The translations under genes and the position numbers were made by a program. DNA of 64,000 nucleotides from Rhabditophanes sp. KR3021 (lineage: Eukaryota > Nematoda > Chromadorea > Rhabditida > Alloionematidae). The notes below the pieces were generated by a model. The model worked only from the letters and a program-made list of their open reading frames with translations, had not been told where the DNA came from and searched no databases. Positions 22,501-34,536 of the stretch are shown here, one piece after another. Within the stretch, counting starts at the first letter, position 1. Each line of letters starts with the position of its first letter. Location of the stretch: the NCBI GenBank assembly GCA_963281155.1, contig CAUJLY010000002.1:7130001-7194000 (forward strand). Reading direction: 5' to 3'.

Positions 22501-25500
22501 TAGCTATAACCAATTCCTTAACACATTTATAAAATAATGTATGAGTGTTTGGAATGTAAGGATATGTACTTTGGTATAATTAAAAAAGTGTCTTTACGAC
22601 GTCAAAATGGTTATGCTTTTATGCGTGTGTGTCTAAATAGACAAATAAATAAATATGCACATGAAAGTATCTAGCAGACAACTACTTAACTTGAATAAAG
22701 ATAAAAATTTAAATAAAGGCGGATGTAAAGTTTGAATTTGAAGTGAATAAAGGGTTGTAGTAATTGATGGTGGGACATGGACTTCTTTTGGGTCTGGTTG
22801 TAGAGGTGAATTATGGAAGAGACACACGATGCCAGCTTTGTAACAAAAATAAATAGAATAAAAAGTAGTATTTACCATCTGTCAATGGCATCATTTACAG
22901 TACTACAAAAGGGAAAGCGAATTTGGTGGCCATGGCCATCTATATTTTATTTATTCTTAGGAAAAAACTTTTTGACTTAACTAGAAAAAGAATTTGAGGG
23001 AATGGTGGCTCGGTTCGGAAAAGAAGACACACCCATATTTAGTTTATATTGACACGAGAGAGACCCTTAACTGCATCTAAATTACATCTGCTCAAAAGAA
23101 TAGTGGCATAGTGGACAGATGCCAAGAGAATCTATGCGGTAGTATCGAGAGGCAAAAGATGATGCATGGGTTATGCATAAATAAAATAAGGCAGGGTTGT
23201 TTTGTTGGTAAGACCCACACATCCATCCACACACTTAGTAGTGTTTTGGTTGATTTTAAAAGATGGCCTCTTTACTCGTAAAGATTCCCTAAACCGGAAT
23301 GTTTTCTACTTATGCTAGTCTACTTGTAGTTTCAAAAAAGGCTCGACTCGGCACTACAAAGATATGCCAATAAATGCTGAATTTAAGGATGAATAATGGG
23401 AGGTGAATTAAAAACTACAGCAAATATAAATAAATATTGACAACAAGACCTGATTTTATGTGGAAACAATTGTAACAGTTGTACACAAACAAAATCTATC
23501 AATCAGACCGTCAACTTTTTAAAACAACTTTGTAATAGAATAAATAGAATACTCTCTATCTGACATTTATTTTAACAATAATAATTGATAAAAAACCTAT
23601 CTATACATGTAATTATTGTTGAAACGATAATAACTATTAAATTATACATAAATAGGTGTGTACGAGTGAAAAAGGTTAATTACTTTTGATATAATAAAAT
23701 ATGCAAAATACATTTGAAGGAAGGAAGAAAGTAAATTGAATTTGTAAATATGCTATGTTGTTTTCATTTTGTGTTAATAGAATTTTGAAGCGAAAATAAA
23801 ATTAGGCACTAAGTATAATCCTATGAGGGGAGATTATTTAATGGTTACATTAGTAGCTTTGACTTTTAAAGGAAATAGGGAAAGATAAAAGGATTGTGTT
23901 GACAAGTGTGGGGGTGATAAGAAAGTGGACGAATGGTGGCGCTGAATTAACTATCTCCTTATCATCATATTCAACTACGTACTACTGCATCATTTGTCTC
24001 TAATGAATGTGATATGGATTGCACTTTAATGTAGCACTTACCTTAAAAGCATCATGAATTAATTGAGATTGGGCTTTGAATTTGTCGGCTTGGGTGCGAG
24101 CATTTTGAGACTCCCTGATACTGGCAATTAAGTCTGGCACGACGGCTGCCGTCTCTTTGCATTCAACAATTAAGCTACCAGCCGCATCCTCACTCTTGAT
24201 TAAGGGAACACATTGATTTGCAATGCCAATTGTTTGAGTTGAACAGGCAGCTGTTCTCTTCGCTGCTTGTTCGAGGCCTTCGAATACTTTTGTGGCATTT
24301 TGAGGGGCCAGGACAGAGGATGTGAGGTTGACTAGTTTTTCGGTGCATGTTTTTAAATGCATTTGGTGAGATGGTTCGAGGGGTGAGTGTTCGCATTCTT
24401 TCGTGGCGTCAATCATCTGTGAAGTGGCTTGGGCCATACGACTTGCGTTTGATAGGAGTAGGGCACGGGTTTGGGGATCCTGGTCAGCTGCTTCGTTTTC
24501 CATTTGATCCACTAGAATGAGTGAGTGTCTGATGACAGACTGGGATTGTTCCACCATATCTGTCCCAGAATCTTGGTTTGAGATCAATCTATTCGAAGAC
24601 CTTAGCATATTCTCATACGGCCCAACTACGTCAATCCTTCGTTGCCTTGGTGAAACCTTAATATGATCCAGCAAGTCATCCAATGACGCTATAACAGACC
24701 TAGCTGCAACTTGAATCTCTTCGCCATACTTTCCCCCTTTTCCGTTCTCTACCATGTGACAGGCATGTTTACTTTGATCAAGCAAGATGCCAATTGCACT
24801 AGACACTTGTTTAGAAGCATTGTAAACTTGTTCTTGGCAATTAGGCGAAGTAATGGTTGGGGCCACAACTCGAGTACAAGCAACCAATTGCGAAGTGGCA
24901 AAAGCACACTGTGTAGCACTTTGAATTACTCTTTCCTTTAGAATAGGGTCTGTGCAGTCGCCACTTATATTCTTCGCCTTCAAGACAAGTATTGACATTG
25001 TCGTGGCTGAGCATTTTGCCTTTTGCACTAATTGATCGTGGAAAATTTGATCTTCCACACTTTTTTCTTCAATCGAATCTAGTACATCCTGGCAATATTC
25101 ACCCACATGTCCAGCAGCTTTGAAGACATCACTCCTCATTTGGTTATTTTGTGGATTTACTGAATTTAGGAAGTTTGAAAATGCCCCACATAATCTTTTG
25201 GTTGCTTCTAATAATTGGCCGGATTTGTCTTCGTCGTACATCAAGGCAGCTAAGTCGCGTACATTTCTACCCATTTCTGGCAGATTAGAACTTATTGTTG
25301 CTATGGCATTAGCTATTTTATGGTGTGAGTCGTCTATTAGAGCAGTGAGTTGAACGACCTCGGCAGTGGCTGCTCCCATTGCAGAAATCTTTTGGGCGAG
25401 GCCTTCTTTTTTGATTTCAGTTTGCGTTTGGATCCATTTGCGGGTGGAAGGATCTTCGAAAGAGGCCAACTCCACTTCTTTGTACAGTTCTTCCTCTGCT

Positions 25501-27137
25501 TGGTCAATCAACTGTTGGGAGGCATGGATGGTTCGGTGAAGAGCTTGCTGGGACCTGTCTTCATTGATAGTAACTCTGATGTTCTCACCTTGATACATGG
25601 GCGAATTGAAGCCATACTGAGAACTATCCAACACCTTGCATTCTTCAATTTCTCCCCTCTGAGCTTGTCTGATGACTCCGGCCAGTGCAACTCTCTCATC
25701 GTTAACTGACTTGATGTGAGTATTTGCCCTCGTATGAGTAATCAAGGTCGCCTTTGCTGGAGCCACTTGCTCCTCCAACAACATAGCTCCCTCATCTCCC
25801 TCAACCCCTAAATGGTCCTTGGCCAGTCTCTTTTTAATGATAATGTCAATATACCCAGCCAACAAAGTCCCAATCTTGTCCCCATCCTTGGTAGCAACCG
25901 AATAAACTCCTTCTCTGTAATCTCCGAAGTTGAAAACGAATGTGTTGGAGGAGTTGGCCCAATTCAAAATCTGCTCCAAAGGATACTCCTGTATCACTTC
26001 CTTCGTACTCTTATTCAGTCTCATGACACAGTCTTTGTTGATTCCAAGTAAAACAGTCATCAACTTGTTTCTTCCCTTTTGCTTTTCTTTGACAACGAAA
26101 AAAGTTACCCCATATGTGTTTAGATCTTTGCATTCTCTTATGTAAGACTTTTTGGGTTCGAATACTGGTTCTTCGAATTTTAAAAATTCATAACATTGGT
26201 GAGCCTTCTTTTGAGTTTCTCCCTTTTTGGCGTGTTCTTTGGGGAGGAAAGTTTTGAAGTCAAGTGAGCCTGTCATTAAGTCGTTATGTGGACCGAATTC
26301 GATGAAAGCTTGAAGGGCTGCGAGACGACATGCAATGTCTTTAGTCACGGGGTGGGTTCCTTTAAGGACATCGTCACGACATTGCACATACAGAAGATGC
26401 AACTGGACAGGGTCTCTTTCGACATTTGCATCGGAAAAGAAAAATTTACGACGCAGGATGAGGACTTGGTCGGGGTGGATGTCTTGCTCGAGGAAGGTTT
26501 TGAGGTTCTCAACCCAATTTAGTTCTTCGTCCGTGTGCAGTTTGTGGCGAAGGTTCTCCAGTTTTTTTTCGTTCTTCTTGTAGATGGTGCCGAAGATGTT
26601 GTTTTGGAGGGCTCCTTTGTTGGGGCAGTAGAGGGATGTTTCCAGTTGTTTTTCACCTTTCTTTAGGCAATTGGCGGAGTCTTCTCTGACTAGGGAGTAT
26701 TCCTCGTAGTTAAAGATTCCTATCTTACTACATATTGTTATCATCAATTGGCCCACTATTTGTGACTCATCAATATTCACAGTCTTGATACTGCCATCGA
26801 GTGTCCTAACTTTCACTTGCCTAATTTTGGATTTATACTGGAGAGTGTCATTATTTCTAATCAAATAATGTTCCAAGCTTTTTGAATTCTCCATCCAAAC
26901 ACATTTCGAAGGTTCTGGTTCAAGTCTAAACAAACCATAATGATGTGTATTGAATGTCTTGCCAGGTACAACTAAACAAAATATTCAACAAATAAATCTC
27001 CCCTCAAACTTACCTTCCTTCCAAAACTTATTCCTGACAACAGTACAAGCATCATACACTAACATAGAAGGATCGAAGGTCAAGATTGAGCGTTGCCCCA
27101 CTTCTTCACATACTATATTTAATGTCAAAAATCCCAT
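13595..27137 (-). CDS. TLN: Talin (integrin-actin linker)
   Basis: Six exons on the minus strand: 27014-27137, 24042-26971, 18745-21947, 17727-18491, 17032-17545 and 13595-13695. They total 7637 nt, one short of 2546 codons; human talin-1 has 2541 aa. The N-terminal FERM domain is intact (LVYDAC, YLIRNNDTL, KVRTLDGSIKT, DELNWVE, RRKFFFSD, DPVQLHLLYVQ, FGPHND, GYIDIIIKK). The helical-bundle rod follows, with long Ala/Ser-rich helices and blocks shared with vertebrate talin (ATQCAFATSQLVACTRVVAP, YLVGVSD, KKQFVQCGRDIA, RGTQACINAA-type, SLIVECK). The I/LWEQ actin-binding end includes QVAASTAHLLVACKVKAD and the last exon helix ELTEARNKL. One frame break lies in a C5 run at 21384-21388; one extra base there restores frame and conserved sequence. 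Talin couples integrin tails to actin at muscle and epithelial adhesions. The last intron is a MULE transposon (see 13703-17029). Confidence 0.95.
13695..13702. repeat. Left copy of 8-bp target-site duplication
   Basis: ACTTTGAG, identical to 17030-17037. On the minus strand this copy (CTCAAAGT) contains the AG acceptor of the talin intron. Confidence 0.75.
13728..13907. repeat. Left subterminal hairpin array of the MULE
   Basis: Three near-palindromic units of about 35 bp (about 13728-13763, 13803-13838 and 13873-13907), each centred on CTATAG or a variant. The arms read GGCGAATGATTATA or its complement, and the units are separated by CCTGGG/CCAGGC-like spacers. Confidence 0.8.
14262..16652 (+). 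pseudogene. MULE transposase, inactivated by frameshifts
   Basis: Reading starts at an ATG at 14262 and changes frame near 14350. Exon 1 ends at 14613; an intron (14614-14999, donor GTATGT, acceptor TTTTAG) joins in frame to the exon at 15000. A Cys-containing segment follows (MYCKECRSICKKKK). Another frameshift lies near 15350-15370, then the MULE core (LADGTFFVAPDKYTQLYVV, IPAFYALMKHRKTEDYDFVF, EVFMTDKEPAAIKII). A one-base break occurs near 15840, just before HKHCYFHYAQNL, the CxxH region after the second catalytic Asp. The frame is then open to 16652 with an acidic/Lys-rich tail. DxD/E-type catalytic residues are recognisable (LADGTF, MTDKE). At least three breaks mean this copy cannot make a transposase alone. 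Confidence 0.75.
16882..17014. repeat. Right subterminal hairpin array of the MULE
   Basis: Three near-palindromic units (about 16882-16915, 16933-16970 and 16972-17014) share the CTATAG centre and GGCGAATGATTATA-like arms with the left array, in mirror arrangement. Confidence 0.8.
17030..17037. repeat. Right copy of 8-bp target-site duplication
   Basis: ACTTTGAG. Read on the minus strand, this copy ends in the GT of the talin donor; the following GAGTA comes from the element's terminal repeat, making a GTGAGTA donor. Confidence 0.75.
21948..24041 (-). other. Large (2.1-kb) talin intron
   Basis: Bounded by donor GTAAGT (minus strand, 24041) and acceptor TTGTTTCAG (21948). It is far longer than the usual 37-50 bp introns in the window. 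Small ORFs at 22034-22315, 22319-22513 and 22633-22878 have no domain and no splice context. It may hold regulatory elements; I see no transposon ends. Confidence 0.6.
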
Positions 27138-30100
27138 GTTGTTGATATCAATTTAAGGACATGTAGTTTGATATGAAGAATTTGATAGGTTTGGTGTGGT
27201 CCATAAAAGGAATAACTTCTGAAATTGAAGAGGAAAGTTAGGGAAGGTAGTGAGGAAAGTACATTTTGGTGGGATAAGTTATGAATGTATAGAGCGTGGG
27301 AATGACATGTCGATTGGTATGTTGTGATGGATTAATTTTTTATAGAATACAAATATTGGGTTTTAAAGATATGAAATTAATTAAATTAAAAAGTCAATGA
27401 TCATCTTTAAATTGTAATATATATCAAAGAAAGTGATGACGAATGATAAGTCTAATAGCCGGTGTTTGATTGAGCTCTCCAAACAACTTATAAATAGTCA
27501 AAATGAAGCTGAAAAGTATAAGATTACATCAGTATAAGCTTTTAGATCAAAGCTTCTTATTATTATCTGTTAAGTTTACGGCAACGGGAACAGGGCAAGA
27601 TGTGGTATCATCTTTTTTGATGTAACAAAAGTAGATGTATAAATAATATATAAAAGAGGTAAAAGTTGTGTTCAGTAATAAATAAAATTATTATTATATA
27701 GTATATAATATGTAGATGCACTTATCATCATATCGCTTTTGACTCTTTTTAACTTCTTAAGTTTTGTCTATTTGAGTGTGTGTGGTAATAGATATAGAAA
27801 GTAATGAAACTCATTTAAACTTTGATATTATTCAACAAATCGCTCTAAGTAGATTGTATTCATGGTAAAGAGAGGAAATGATTCGTGAATGACCAAAGAG
27901 AATAGTATGTTTTGGCAATAATGAGACATCCATAATATAGTATACAATAATATATTTTTGTTTTGATATCCAATTCTACATATGTATACATTTATATTTA
28001 GCTTCGCAAAAAGATGTAATCAAAGAGCTTAACAAAAAAGGCCTTGTAACAAAGGGGGTCCCTTTTGACAAATGATATCAATAGGCATATTAAAGGAGGT
28101 AATTTGTATGGCACACAAAAGTTATCTTCCCTCGCTATTCTTGTTTGCTCCGGAAGCTTTGTTCGGATAAATATGTTAGTGATAATTTTTTTAATTGTTT
28201 CACCATTAAATTTATATATTTTTTTGGAAGGAAGAGAAGAATTTGATTATATAATTAAAAAATGGAGGTCTTCTGTTGGGGGCAGAACAATTAAAGTCTA
28301 GGAAAAATGAATGAATATTTAACGAGAATTGGAGTAAGTACAAAATGAATTTTGGCAATTCTAGTTTCGTATTGTTAAATAATGACCGCTCCAATTATGG
28401 AAAGTTAGGTTGGGGCTTGGTGTTGGCTTGTTTGTGGTATTAAATCGAGTGGAGAGGGTAAGTGGGTTTTGTCTGTTGACATAAACAGTTAACACTTAAT
28501 AAATGTATTAAGAATTTAGCAATATGAAGGGGTCCAAAAAAAGTATTTGTAAAATGACTTTTTTGAAGATTACTTATTATGAAAAACTACCCAAATAACA
28601 ACCATTCAAACTTCTTTTAAATGCAAACAGTCCAAAAATGTAATAACTTCCTTAAAGATATCTCTAAGAATAGCCTCAATTTTTGTCATTATCCCTTGCC
28701 CCAATCACAGGAAAAGACTCGTTAAGGGGCCAAACTATTTATTTCCAAATAAGCGACCAAATCTCAATAAGTATACTTTTTGTACTATTTATATAAATTT
28801 CTTTTTTTAGCATGCCCTAGTCCTAAATAAATTGGCAACAACAACCTTTTCAAGAGTTAAGCCATTTAAGTTGTGTCCTTGTTAGGTGATGTCAATGCCA
28901 TTTTTTGGTTAACTTATCAAAATGAAATTATAGAAAAGTTATTTTGTAGTTAATTTTGTAGTACAGAAACTATATTGAAAAGTGTAGCCTAGTTTAGCTA
29001 GCATATAATGATTGTGACAGGGAACAATTTAAGATAGTTGGTGTATTTAATATTAGGCCATTGAGAATGACAATAGTGATAAGTTTTGTGTGAAAGTTTG
29101 GCAGCCTTGTTAGCAATGCATGTACAAAATATGTGTGAAAGTCGGTTAAGAAGAGGGGCTTGCAAGTTAATAATAATTTTAACCCCCCACAATAGATTCA
29201 AAAGAATGGAATAGTTTTTATGATTAGGCTTTTGATTGAAAAGAGTCAGATGCATTTTGGGACAAGATATCGAAGTCGTATAAGTTACCAATTTGTTTTG
29301 AGATTAAATCAAGGAATATGAGGAGTCTTATGAGATGTCAAGAACTTATGAGTTATTGTTACAAAATCATTTCACTTCAAAGTCCTAGGGTCTCTAATGA
29401 TCCGTACTTTTAGAAAAGAAAATTGGTACGCATATTTTAAGCCCATAAGACCTTCTGTATACATTCTTTTGGTAATGATTTATAAAGGAATTATCAAAAT
29501 AAACTTCCATAAATAGAATTTTTAATCTACGATTAAACAAAAAATGCTTAACATAGCATAATAGGACATGTCAAAATATAGTTAAAGAGAGATATCTGTC
29601 TTAATACAAATCAAAAAGGTGCTCAGTGTAATTTGTATTATAAAAGACGTCCAAGCATATTCTTAAAAATGGATAGGGGTATTAATTTGAATAATACAAT
29701 CATCTAACGTATCGTAATAATCCTTTTTCATAAAAATGACTAAGCCTTACCACTATATTATCCATGCACTTCAAAAAATAAGAGAATGTATTTTTGGAAG
29801 CCCCAAAAACTACAAAATGGCATGAAAATGAAATGTATCTACTCTAAATAAAATACTCACCAACTAAGCAAGAACCTCAAATCCAAATATAAGTAATTCT
29901 TACCTTACCACATTTGATCATCTTGTCTCGTCAATTTGTTTTGTTATGTTTATTTTGGGGTTTGAATTGTAGTGAGATAGGGTTCCTCTCTTAATCAATC
30001 GGTACAACGATCAACGATATATAAATAAATATATGTTTAATTTTGGTTAGAACAAGTTTTGTTTATCTATGGTAAAGGTATTGTTGTTGAAAGTGAATGG

Positions 30101-32750
30101 AATGAATAATGTTGTCTTTATTTGTGAGAAGATATATCGACAATTGGTGTAGAGATAAGTTAGAAAAAATGGTGAAGCTAATTAATTATTTGTTGGTTGG
30201 GATGATATGTAGGTGTTAAGTTGTAATATTTGTTTATTTGCATTTTTGTATGGCAAGTTGTTTGGTGGCAAAATGTACTTTTGGAGGAAAACATATTTTT
30301 TAGTTTAAAAAAGTTGGCATTTTCCACATTTCTTATAAAACGGTCATTAGTATAATGGTAGTAGCAAAAAAGAGAAATATGCCAATTACATAAATATTTA
30401 TAATCGAATCAAAGAAAGCTACAAATCAAATTATGGACCAAACGAGCTTCGAAAGAAAATTTGATAGAAAAATCAAATAAGTTGTGGTTAGAGATTGAAT
30501 TGAAAATGCAAATATTTAAAAATGACCCTGAGCTCATGCGAAAAGTCATTCACATCTACCTTCAATGCATACATAATTGCGGAAATGTCAGTCAATTTTT
30601 TTGTGGTAATGGAGGAAAATTTATTAAAATTTTAACGGCTTGTCAGGTTGGATATAAAAAATAATTGTTTACTGTTATTGATATGCAATTATGAGTAGAG
30701 ATAGTGTGATATTTGATCTTAAACAAATTGAATATATGTTGTGCATACTAAGTTTACTACATTTAAATATAGATGGAATTTTAAAATTTACCTGAAAATG
30801 ACGTCAAGCAGTGTACATGCAGCTTTGTCGTGTCCAAGTTATTATTTGGTAATAAATTTAGTTTTGATAAATGGCCCATCTTGAGAATCAATTGCCCTCC
30901 TAAGCATCCTCATAATCCAAATCTAAAATTGCTTGCCATTAACAATATTTATGTTTTAAAGTTTTAATTCATAAAGATTAAAATGATGGGTAAGAAGAGA
31001 TGCTAAGTGGAGCTATTCGTCAAAAGCTTGAAACTTCTTTTAGAGAATATAAGAAAGAAAATGACATTTAAAATTTTGAAATTTGTATAGTCATTTTATG
31101 AAAAAATTACGTAGTCATTTGACTGTTTTTGAGCATAGACGCTTTAACAAACAATCACACAAGTACAAGTAAATTATATTAATTTTGACTTACATCATCA
31201 TAAATTGGCATGAAGTAAATATTATGGTGGTTGATGTTGTTTGAAGTTTATGTCATCAGGAGTTTGGGCAATAGCAAACATTAGGTGCGATATCTGTAAT
31301 AAAGATAATGAGGGAAATGATATGAAAAGAAGTTAATATATGGTAAAAATAAGTATAAACAACATCTGCATGGAGTAATGCCGTAGAATATAAAGTAAGC
31401 ATTTCTTCGATTACCTTAACCACATCCCATTAACGTCATGAAATTGTGTTTACACAAAATAAGCAAACTTCTTTTTTGGCAGTTGAGTCAAAATGCATGG
31501 TTAAAGTGATTGGCAAACAAGTTTATATAAAGTTAAAAGATGGGTTAAAGGCGTGTGCATTTGTGCCACCATTTGAAGAGGTTCTTTGTAAAGCAATTTT
31601 AAAAGATAGTGAAAATATGGGTAAAGAAAAATGTAATAATCAGAAGGAAACAAAAGTTTATTCAAATCATCCAAAAGAAAATGCAATAATCGAGAAGAAA
31701 CAAAACTTGAAAAGGAAAATAAGATTAGCAATGAAACAATAGGCAGAATGTTTATTTGATAAAGATAAAAAGAATAAATTTGTAAGAAAAAGAATAGTTT
31801 TGTTGAATGCAATAATCAAAGACGACATGTTTAATTGTCTAAATTTGACCATACATAAATAACATCTACTTTTGGGGCGAATTTGTATTGCTTTGTTTGT
31901 GGAATCAAATAGAATTATTCAATTATTCTTTTGTTTGCAAATTACTTTGGATGTTTAATTTCATGTATGATGGTTTAACTTGCAAATTTGATTAAGGATT
32001 TGGGATCAAAACTTGGATATTATTAATTCATGAGTATTTTCAAAACACAAGTATCTTTTAGTTATAAGGAAAATAATATTTAAATTAGATAGTTTGTTGG
32101 ATAGGACACGTATAATATTATTACTCAATATTTATTATGTCCAAATTATAACTAACATATGTGTTGATAGTATAAATAAAATAGTTATATCATGCAAATT
32201 ATATGGAAGTTAAGATAACTTATAGCAATTGGGTCTATCATCAACGAATTATCATTTGTTAAGGTAAGTTATTTGCATTAATTGCATTAATTAATCATTT
32301 TAGTTGTTGGAATTAAGGAGCTTTTCTAAAATGCCACATTCTAAGAGTCATTTTAATAATCTGTAAAGCTCCTTAGATCTTTTCACGCACTATGTGTGTT
32401 CGTTTTATTTAATGCAAACTTAGTTAATAATACATTATGTAACTTATATAAAATAGAAACTTTCTATAGTTATACCTATGAATAAATATATTCCTTATAA
32501 TGTGTATTTTGTAATTTCATATTTAACACTTTGTATTTGATATCACCTTTTAAAAGCAACTTGAATGATTTACCACAAACAATTGGTAGTCGTCAAGTAA
32601 GTAAAAGATACTTTTTTGAAGTGTCTTTTTCCCACTTTCCGCTACAAGACAGCATCGGGCTCATTGATTCACTATGGGTTAAATGCCCCGTCCATAATCA
32701 AGCTCAATAACTTTTTTATTAATTTTAGAACTTATTTTACTCTAAAAAAT
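27138..32750. other. 5.6-kb gene-poor spacer upstream of talin
   Basis: Probably includes the talin promoter. Compared with other spacers it has many TG/GT-rich stretches in one orientation. Two small plus-strand ORFs (30461-30664, 67 codons; 31446-31742, 98 codons, Lys-rich end) lack recognisable domains. The second follows a ttttttggcag that could act as an acceptor. I do not call either a gene. Confidence 0.45.
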
Positions 32751-33890
32751 ATGGCTGACGCTCCAATTGAACACGCCGAGGTAATGAGACCAATTGCCCG
32801 TGATTTTGTAAGTGTAACTTCTCCTTAAATTAATCTTATATTTTTAAATAGGAAGAAGATCTGCAAATGACTAACTTTAAATCATGCATGGTCAAATCAT
32901 TATTTGGAGTTGTTGCTCACCCTCTACATGTTAGCAAAACTTTAACTCAACTAGGTTACGAACCCTTTCCTTTAACAATGGGAAACGTCTTTATCTTCGG
33001 AGGAAGACAAGCATATTTCTTACCTAATGGGTTTTCTTACAGTAAATAATATTCGTTGCCCAAACAATAACTAATTTCACTTATTTATAGTGAAACAATT
33101 GGCTCAAGCTAACGGATGGCAAGTCTTGTTCAAAGGAGCTGATGCTTTCTTCTTAGCTAACTTCTTATTCAACTACACAAAGAATGAGTTTTTGAGTTAT
33201 CTCGATACTGAATATCCTGATTTCGGAGGAGTCGCTGTCAAGAATGCAGAGGATTTCACAAAATTGGATACTCGCGGGGCTTTTAGTACTGCCTGGAGAA
33301 GCACTGTTCGTGATTTGGCTGCATCAACCGTTGCAACTGTTATTTCACGCCCATTCACTGTCATCTTTGTTCGCGAAGTTGCTCAAATTATTGGAGGTGA
33401 AAGCAAATACACACATGTTATTTCAAGTCTTTACAAAATCGGGCACGAAGAAGGCCCAAAGGGATTCTTTTCTGGGTTGACAGCTGCCATCGTCGGAACT
33501 GGAGCCATGGTCGTCGCTACTCATGTACTAAGTTTCGCCATCGACCGCTTGATCCTCCAAGTTCCAGTTGATCCATCCTCAACCCAAGAAGACCACGTTG
33601 AAAAAACCAAGAAAACTAGAGGGATCATTCACAAGATCATTCCATTCGCCGTTGGAAACTTCTCATACCCTTACCAAGTCGTCGCCACAGTCATGTCTGT
33701 CGCTGGATCAAACCTGTTGTGCTCACTCCTTCCTTATACTCCACCATTCTACCACTGGCAAGATGTCCATAGCTACCTCGGACCAGTTGGAGTTACTCGT
33801 GGAGCTCGTATGTTTATGCGCGAACAAAAAGGAGCTATTCTTGTTGGGCCAAACAACGTTCTCTACGCCAACAACAAATACATCTCTTAA
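32751..33890 (+). CDS. MTCH2: Mitochondrial carrier homolog (MTCH2-type outer-membrane protein)
   Basis: Three exons, 32751-32807, 32852-33041 and 33091-33890, with 44- and 49-bp GT-AG introns; 348 aa. MTCH1/2 are degenerate members of the mitochondrial carrier family in the outer membrane; vertebrate MTCH2 binds tBID and acts as an insertase for helical membrane proteins. Diagnostic stretches are the N-terminal HPLHVSKTLTQLGYEPFPLT (a carrier P-x-[HK] half-signature followed by the GYEP motif), FSYMKQLAQANGW, STVATVISRPFTVIFVREV, IGGESKY, EEGPKGFFSGL and PFAVGNFSYPYQVVATVMSV. The classic PX[DE]XX[KR] signature is altered, as expected for MTCH proteins. The ATG follows an A-rich leader; the first 20 residues are polar and acidic. 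Confidence 0.9.
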
Positions 33891-34536
33891 ATAGAAATGG
33901 TACAGCCTTTTTAATATGAATACCTGGTTATGTAATGATGCTTTTTTATGTTAGAATAAATAAATAATTAGGTTATGTTTGTATTTTTATATCTTATCAG
34001 TAAATGACTTATTCGTCATTTGAGGTCCATTCAATATTTATTAAGAGATAATCTGACACAACCTAAGTTACAACTCACTTTAGCTTGTTCTTTTTTATAT
34101 GATGTACCAAATACAATTCATTTGAAACAAGCACAACACAAAGACGCAAACAAATAAACGTCGAATCCACAAAAAAAGATTACAAATTAATACTCGCAGT
34201 ATTATCTAATAAAGATTTTTCAGTTTGTTTCAATGACTCTTCATCATCAAAAGCATTTAATAACTTCCATCAAGACAGAAAACTTTCTAACCTTGTCATA
34301 ATTTCAAGATACACGCCAATTAAAGCTGTATCTACAAACAAAACTTGTTCACTAGTTTGTAAATTTTCTGCTTAGGTGAATCATATTTTAGCACCATTAT
34401 TAGTCTATATACTTAAGTTAGATTATATAAAAGCGTGGTTAACTATACTTAGACAGTGAACTTATCAGATCCATTCATTGTAATTTAACAAAGCACTCAC
34501 TTTTATTTATTCCTCTGCCTACATTTCTCTACAACT
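33891..34536. other. Spacer with TATA-like element
   Basis: MTCH2-type 3' flank (aataaataa near 33956) followed by AT-rich sequence. TATATAAAAG at 34424-34433 lies about 105 bp before the ATG of the next, broken gene and may be its old promoter. Confidence 0.4.

Noticed and set aside
22034..22878. Minus-strand ORFs within the large talin intron
   Set aside because: Hydrophobic low-complexity translations without domain, start context or splice signals.
30341..30414. tRNA-like block (tagtataatggtagtagc plus a weak B-box)
   Set aside because: The A-box resembles a tRNA, but the acceptor and anticodon arms do not pair and the B-box is poor.
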